Shown piece by piece: positions 60,909 through 64,000 of a stretch of DNA of 64,000 nt. The notes beneath the pieces are model-generated. The model worked only from the letters and a program-made list of their open reading frames with translations. It made no database searches and was not told where the DNA came from. Source of the stretch: an uncultured Paracoccaceae bacterium (GTDB taxonomy: Bacteria; Pseudomonadota; Alphaproteobacteria; Rhodobacterales; Rhodobacteraceae); the NCBI GenBank assembly GCA_947494675.1, contig CANLVP010000003.1, forward strand, positions 660,001 to 724,000, given 5' to 3'. Each line of letters begins with the position of its first letter. Position 1 is the stretch's first letter. Position numbers and translations under genes: made by a program.

Positions 60909-60943
60909 AAAAAGGGCCGCAGCGTGATGCTGCGGCCCTTTTT
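60909..60943 (-). terminator. Terminator downstream of the lipoprotein gene
   Basis: AAAAAGGGCCGCAGC and GCTGCGGCCCTTTTT form a perfect 15-bp stem around GTGAT. It is symmetrical, so it could work in both directions; on the minus strand it ends the ompA-lipoprotein transcript. Confidence 0.88.
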
Positions 60944-60962
60944 GATGGAATTTCCGGCACGC

Positions 60963-61298
60963 TTAGAGCGGGTCGGGAATAGTCGTACCCTGACGGAATG
61001 GGCCGGTTGCGATGTTCGGCGGCGCAATGCCCGAACACACCGGGCGGCCATCGGGTGTCAGACGCTCTGACAGGTAGCCTTCGATACCATCATCGATGAT
61101 CCAGTGGTCACAACCGTTGGGATCAACCCAGATGCCTGCCACCAATGTGGACAGGTTCTTGGCGTCAGTGCCCGCGTCAACAAAACGCTCAGCGCCGGTA
61201 CGGTTGCCGCCTTCAATGCCCAAAAGGGCGGCGCCCGAGCAACCAGAGACAGACAGGCCTGCGACGATCAGGGCGGAGATTTTCAAAACAGTCATCAT
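60963..61298 (-). CDS. Small lipoprotein sharing a motif with the adjacent OmpA-family protein
   Basis: The 111-residue product has a lipoprotein signal (ALIVAGLSVSGC, lipidated Cys20) and is probably anchored in a membrane facing the periplasm. Residues 56-88 (IWVDPNGCDHW to DGRPVC) match residues 42-74 of the OmpA-family protein encoded 8 nt upstream, with about 20 of 33 positions identical, including two cysteines, the HW pair and the DDGxEGY block. The rest has no similarity that I see. The two genes probably form one operon ending at the terminator 60909-60943. The shared motif may bind a common partner. Function unknown. Confidence 0.8.
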   Translation of the reverse strand: MMTVLKISALIVAGLSVSGCSGAALLGIEGGNRTGAERFVDAGTDAKNLSTLVAGIWVDPNGCDHWIIDDGIEGYLSERLTPDGRPVCSGIAPPNIATGPFRQGTTIPDPL

Positions 61299-61306
61299 AC
61301 CGCTCC

Positions 61307-61867
61307 TTATTTCACACAGTAGATTTCAACGCGGCGGTTCTGCGCATAGGCAGCTGCCGAATTTCCTGAGGCACGTGGCCGACGCTCACCAAAGCCGCGC
61401 ACATCCACGACGCGCTTGCCTGCGGCCTGTGCGATCCCGGCGACCATATTGGCACGCTGGTTGGACAACCGCATGTTGTATTCGTCCGAAGCGTTCGCGT
61501 CAGTGTGACCGTAGATCAAGAAGCCAAAGGCGTCCGCCTGATTGAAGAAGTTCATCAGCTGCGTCTTGGCGTGTGGTGGGATCCACGGTTCATCATTGGC
61601 GAACAATGTGTCGGTTGGGATCACACCGCAGATTTCGGTGCGGTGGCAGACCGGGCTGCCGTCACGCTTGCGGTGTGGCGACATGTAGCCTTCAAAGCCG
61701 TCGTCCATAACCCAATGTTCACAACCGTCTGGGTCAATCCAGATGGTCGGTGTATATTCTTCGCCCTGAATGACGCGCTGTTCTTGTGCAACGACTGGCG
61801 CAGCGGCCAGCCCAAGCGCAAGCGCGGCAACCAAAGCCGTTTTTGCTTTTTGAAACGATAATGCCAC
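61307..61867 (-). CDS. OmpA-family protein with N-terminal Cys-containing motif
   Basis: The 186-residue product has a Sec signal peptide (cleavage near residue 27, VVA-QEQ), the motif shared with the next gene at residues 42-74, and a C-terminal OmpA-like peptidoglycan-binding domain (residues about 95-186). The latter shows IYGHTDANASDEYNMRLSNQRANMVAGI and GFGERRPRASGNSAAAYAQNRRVEIYC, with the Asp and Arg that contact diaminopimelate. There is no beta-barrel and no lipobox, so it is a soluble or protein-anchored periplasmic protein. The 220-nt upstream region contains the inverted repeat at 62031-62045. Confidence 0.88.
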   Translation of the reverse strand: MALSFQKAKTALVAALALGLAAAPVVAQEQRVIQGEEYTPTIWIDPDGCEHWVMDDGFEGYMSPHRKRDGSPVCHRTEICGVIPTDTLFANDEPWIPPHAKTQLMNFFNQADAFGFLIYGHTDANASDEYNMRLSNQRANMVAGIAQAAGKRVVDVRGFGERRPRASGNSAAAYAQNRRVEIYCVK

Positions 61868-62030
61868 GGCACTTACCCCTTAGATTTGCGTTGTGCGTCC
61901 TGCACGGCGCACGTTGACCCCACACAGCAGTATTGTTCGGCACATTACCAAGCTATATGCCCAATTAAAGACATATTTACTACATATTGTGTCCAAACAC
62001 GAAACAGTTTTTGGATTTCGGCGGGATTAG

Positions 62031-62045
62031 GTGACCTAGGGTCAC
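62031..62045. promoter_or_regulatory. Inverted repeat upstream of the OmpA-family gene
   Basis: GTGACC-tag-GGTCAC is a perfect 6-bp inverted repeat with a 3-nt spacer, 164 nt before the OmpA-family start and 43 nt past the miaB stop. It looks like a transcription factor site; no T-tract makes it a good terminator. The regulator is unknown. Confidence 0.4.
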
Positions 62046-62087
62046 GAAACGCGGCTAAAGTGAGGCGAACTATTTTCGTAGCACAAC

Positions 62088-63398
62088 CTATGCGAGCAAT
62101 TCGCCTTTCAAGGAGTTCGGGCTGGCTTGCGTGATTCTCACCGGAACAACCTGCCCCAGCACGCTGTCTGGCGCGTCGGCGTAGACCGCGTGCAAATACT
62201 CAGACTTCCCAATCATTTGTCCCGCCTCGCGGCCGGCCTTTTCAAACAGGACTTTCACATCGCGCCCAACCATGCCGCTCTGGATGTCCTGCTGCTGGGT
62301 CCGCAACAGGGCCTGCAATTGTTGCAGGCGGTCGTTCATCACATCTTCGGGCAGTTGCGGCTTTTCCGCCGCAGGCGTGCCGGGGCGGGTGGAATATTTG
62401 AACGAATAGGCCTGTCCGTAGTTCACCTCAGTGATCAGATCCATCGTATCGGCAAAGTCCTGATCGGTCTCACCGGGGAAACCCACAATAAAGTCGCCCG
62501 ACAACAAAATGTCGGGCCGCGCGGCGCGGATACGCGCGATCAGGCGGATATAGCTGTCGGCGGTATGTTTGCGGTTCATCGCCTTGAGGATCCGGTCAGA
62601 GCCTGATTGCACCGGCAAATGCAGGTAGGGCATCAGCTTGTCACAGGTGCCATGCGCATCGATCAGTGCGTCGTCCATGTCGTTGGGGTGGCTGGTGGTA
62701 AAGCGGATGCGTTCCAGCCCGTCGACCTTGTCCAGCGCCCAGATCAACCCCGCAAGGCCGCCCTCGTGCCCGTGATAGGCGTTGACGTTCTGCCCCAGCA
62801 GCGTGATCTCTTTCACGCCCGCCTCAACCAGTTCCTGCGCTTCGCGGATGATGCGATCCGCAGGGCGGCTGACTTCGGCACCACGGGTGTAGGGCACAAC
62901 GCAGAACGCGCAAAACTTGTCGCAGCCTTCCTGCACCGTCAGGAACGCCGTCGGCCCGCGCTTGGCCTTTGAACGTTTCTTGAGCGTGTCGAATTTGTCG
63001 TCCTCGGGGAAATCGGTATCGAGCGCTTTTTCGCCCTTGGCCACCGCGTCTTCCATCGCCGGCAACCGGTGATAGCTTTGGGGGCCGACCACCAGATCAA
63101 CCAGCGGCTGGCGGCGCATGATCTCTTCACCCTCGGCCTGTGCCACGCAGCCTGCAACACCGATCTTAAGGTCCGGCTTTTCCGCCTTCAGCCCCTTGAA
63201 CCGCCCCAGCTCGGAATAGACCTTTTCAGCGGCCTTTTCACGGATGTGACAGGTGTTGAGCAGGATCATATCCGCGTCATCAGGCGTCTGCGTCTCGACA
63301 TAGCCCTTACCGCCCAGCGCCTCGGCCATGCGTTCGCTGTCATAGACATTCATTTGACAGCCGTAGGTCTTGATAAAGAGTTTCTTAGGGGCGGACAT
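62088..63398 (-). CDS. miaB: tRNA-2-methylthio-N6-dimethylallyladenosine synthase
   Basis: MiaB adds a methylthio group to i6A37 of tRNA using two iron-sulphur clusters and SAM. The 436-residue product has the N-terminal UPF0004 domain ([20 protein letters not shown], with further cysteines in NTCHIREKA and [11 protein letters not shown]), the radical-SAM motif [16 protein letters not shown] near residue 150, and a C-terminal TRAM domain ([22 protein letters not shown]). The start is taken at 63398 (MSAPKKLF); an ATG at 63410 would add four residues and cannot be excluded, since neither has a strong Shine-Dalgarno. The ORF's further extension is not coding. Confidence 0.95.
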   Translation of the reverse strand: MSAPKKLFIKTYGCQMNVYDSERMAEALGGKGYVETQTPDDADMILLNTCHIREKAAEKVYSELGRFKGLKAEKPDLKIGVAGCVAQAEGEEIMRRQPLVDLVVGPQSYHRLPAMEDAVAKGEKALDTDFPEDDKFDTLKKRSKAKRGPTAFLTVQEGCDKFCAFCVVPYTRGAEVSRPADRIIREAQELVEAGVKEITLLGQNVNAYHGHEGGLAGLIWALDKVDGLERIRFTTSHPNDMDDALIDAHGTCDKLMPYLHLPVQSGSDRILKAMNRKHTADSYIRLIARIRAARPDILLSGDFIVGFPGETDQDFADTMDLITEVNYGQAYSFKYSTRPGTPAAEKPQLPEDVMNDRLQQLQALLRTQQQDIQSGMVGRDVKVLFEKAGREAGQMIGKSEYLHAVYADAPDSVLGQVVPVRITQASPNSLKGELLA

Positions 63399-63512
63399 GG
63401 TTTTTTCCATTACGCTATATAGGGTCGCGGGCGTTCTAGCCGTGCGGGCCACTACTTGCAATGCAACCCGATCCGCGCGACTTTGCGGGCCAGTAACAGG
63501 CACACACGTGAT

Positions 63513-64000
63513 ATGACCTACGACAGCCTCTCGATCTTTGCGCGCCATGCGAAATCGGCCCTCGGCAAGGGACCGGTTGCCGTGATCTTGCTTGAAGACG
63601 CGGTTGAGGCGGACAGCACCGTGCGCCACCATCTTGATAGCGGCTTTGGCGCAGTCGTTGTGGCCGGTGCGGCAGACATCCACTTGGCTGACGATCTGGC
63701 CGAACAAGTTGTGCGCGTGCATCACGACATGCTGGCCGATGCCGCGTTTGAGGATGTGGTGAACACAGTCATCAAGGCCGCACCGGGGCGCTGGGTCTAC
63801 TATGGCTACAACACCGAATACCTGTTCTTTCCGTTTTGCGAACACCGTACGATTGGGGAAATGCTGGCCTTCGCGACAGAAGAACGGCGCGATTCAATCC
63901 TGACCTATGTGGTTGATCTTTATGCCGGTGATCTGGGCGATCATCCCAGCGCGGTTTCGCTCGATGACGCACATCTGGACAAATCGGGCTACTACGCGCT
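63513..64000 (+). CDS. Probable glycosyltransferase-like protein, N-terminal part (cut by window edge)
   Basis: The ATG at 63513 opens a frame that runs to the edge without a stop (about 162 residues). It starts [20 protein letters not shown], then [29 protein letters not shown], and contains [44 protein letters not shown]. From memory, proteins with this middle block in Rhodobacterales are annotated as family 2 glycosyltransferase-like, but no clear DxD motif is seen in this part. It is divergent from miaB with 114 nt between. The codon character supports a real gene; the function is tentative. Confidence 0.6.
   Translation, partial: MTYDSLSIFARHAKSALGKGPVAVILLEDAVEADSTVRHHLDSGFGAVVVAGAADIHLADDLAEQVVRVHHDMLADAAFEDVVNTVIKAAPGRWVYYGYNTEYLFFPFCEHRTIGEMLAFATEERRDSILTYVVDLYAGDLGDHPSAVSLDDAHLDKSGYYA

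Overview
The window looks like a chromosomal segment of a Roseobacter-clade alphaproteobacterium (Rhodobacteraceae). This rests on moderately high GC, the short HisG plus HisZ histidine enzyme pair, a B12-dependent class II ribonucleotide reductase, a SAM/SAH-type riboswitch upstream of metK (a class reported from Rhodobacterales), and many family-typical proteins (LapA, DUF1489, DUF2783, SlyX). I see no phage, transposase, CRISPR array, rRNA or tRNA gene.

Layout. 1-4.4 kb, minus strand: trpB (cut by the window edge), a small conserved ORF, trpF, a LapA-domain protein, ihfB and rpsA with its promoter and terminator. 4.5-17.6 kb: a myo-inositol uptake and catabolism locus. It holds an ABC importer (ATPase, permease, binding protein), a LacI-family regulator, two Gfo/Idh oxidoreductases, an IolE-like enzyme, and iolD-iolC-iolB-aldolase-iolG. 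Two copies of one LacI-type palindrome (core TTTGCAACC/GGTTGCAAA) lie in the two divergent promoter regions and tie the locus into one regulon. 17.6-29 kb: mostly housekeeping genes: a paired small DMT transporter, a DUF4274-like protein, rpsD, a chloramphenicol-acetyltransferase-like protein, nrdJ behind candidate NrdR boxes, DUF1489, hisG-hisZ-small membrane protein-hisS, and an Lrp regulator divergent from phhA, followed by slyX.

29.2-35.9 kb: an operon joining a histone-deacetylase/acetylpolyamine-amidohydrolase-type enzyme to a complete Liv-type ABC importer, with a LuxR-type regulator upstream. 36-45 kb: an IclR-centred divergon. A class III aminotransferase and a metallo-beta-lactamase-fold hydrolase run one way; a tripartite tricarboxylate transporter (tctCBA), an aldehyde dehydrogenase and a Tm-1-like/UPF0261 protein run the other. 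Its substrate is unknown. 45-51.6 kb: a MarR regulator and a homogentisate degradation operon (hmgA, maiA, fahA) extended by an atypical MBL protein, an FAD aromatic hydroxylase and a DUF2783 protein. With phhA this gives a partial Phe/Tyr or hydroxyphenylacetate route; no 4-hydroxyphenylpyruvate dioxygenase is seen here.

51.6-64 kb: GNAT, a secreted protein, cmk-aroA, trmB, metK with its riboswitch, lnt, corC, ybeY, phoH, a lipoprotein and an OmpA-family protein sharing a duplicated motif, miaB, and the start of a probable glycosyltransferase-like gene. aroA-cmk and rpsA-ihfB are normally neighbours; here they keep strand and order but lie about 48.6 kb apart.

Several intergenic palindromes recur: tandem 21-nt hairpins downstream of the small trp-operon gene, a related double hairpin before iolG, and a palindrome that supplies the stop codons of both hisG and metK.
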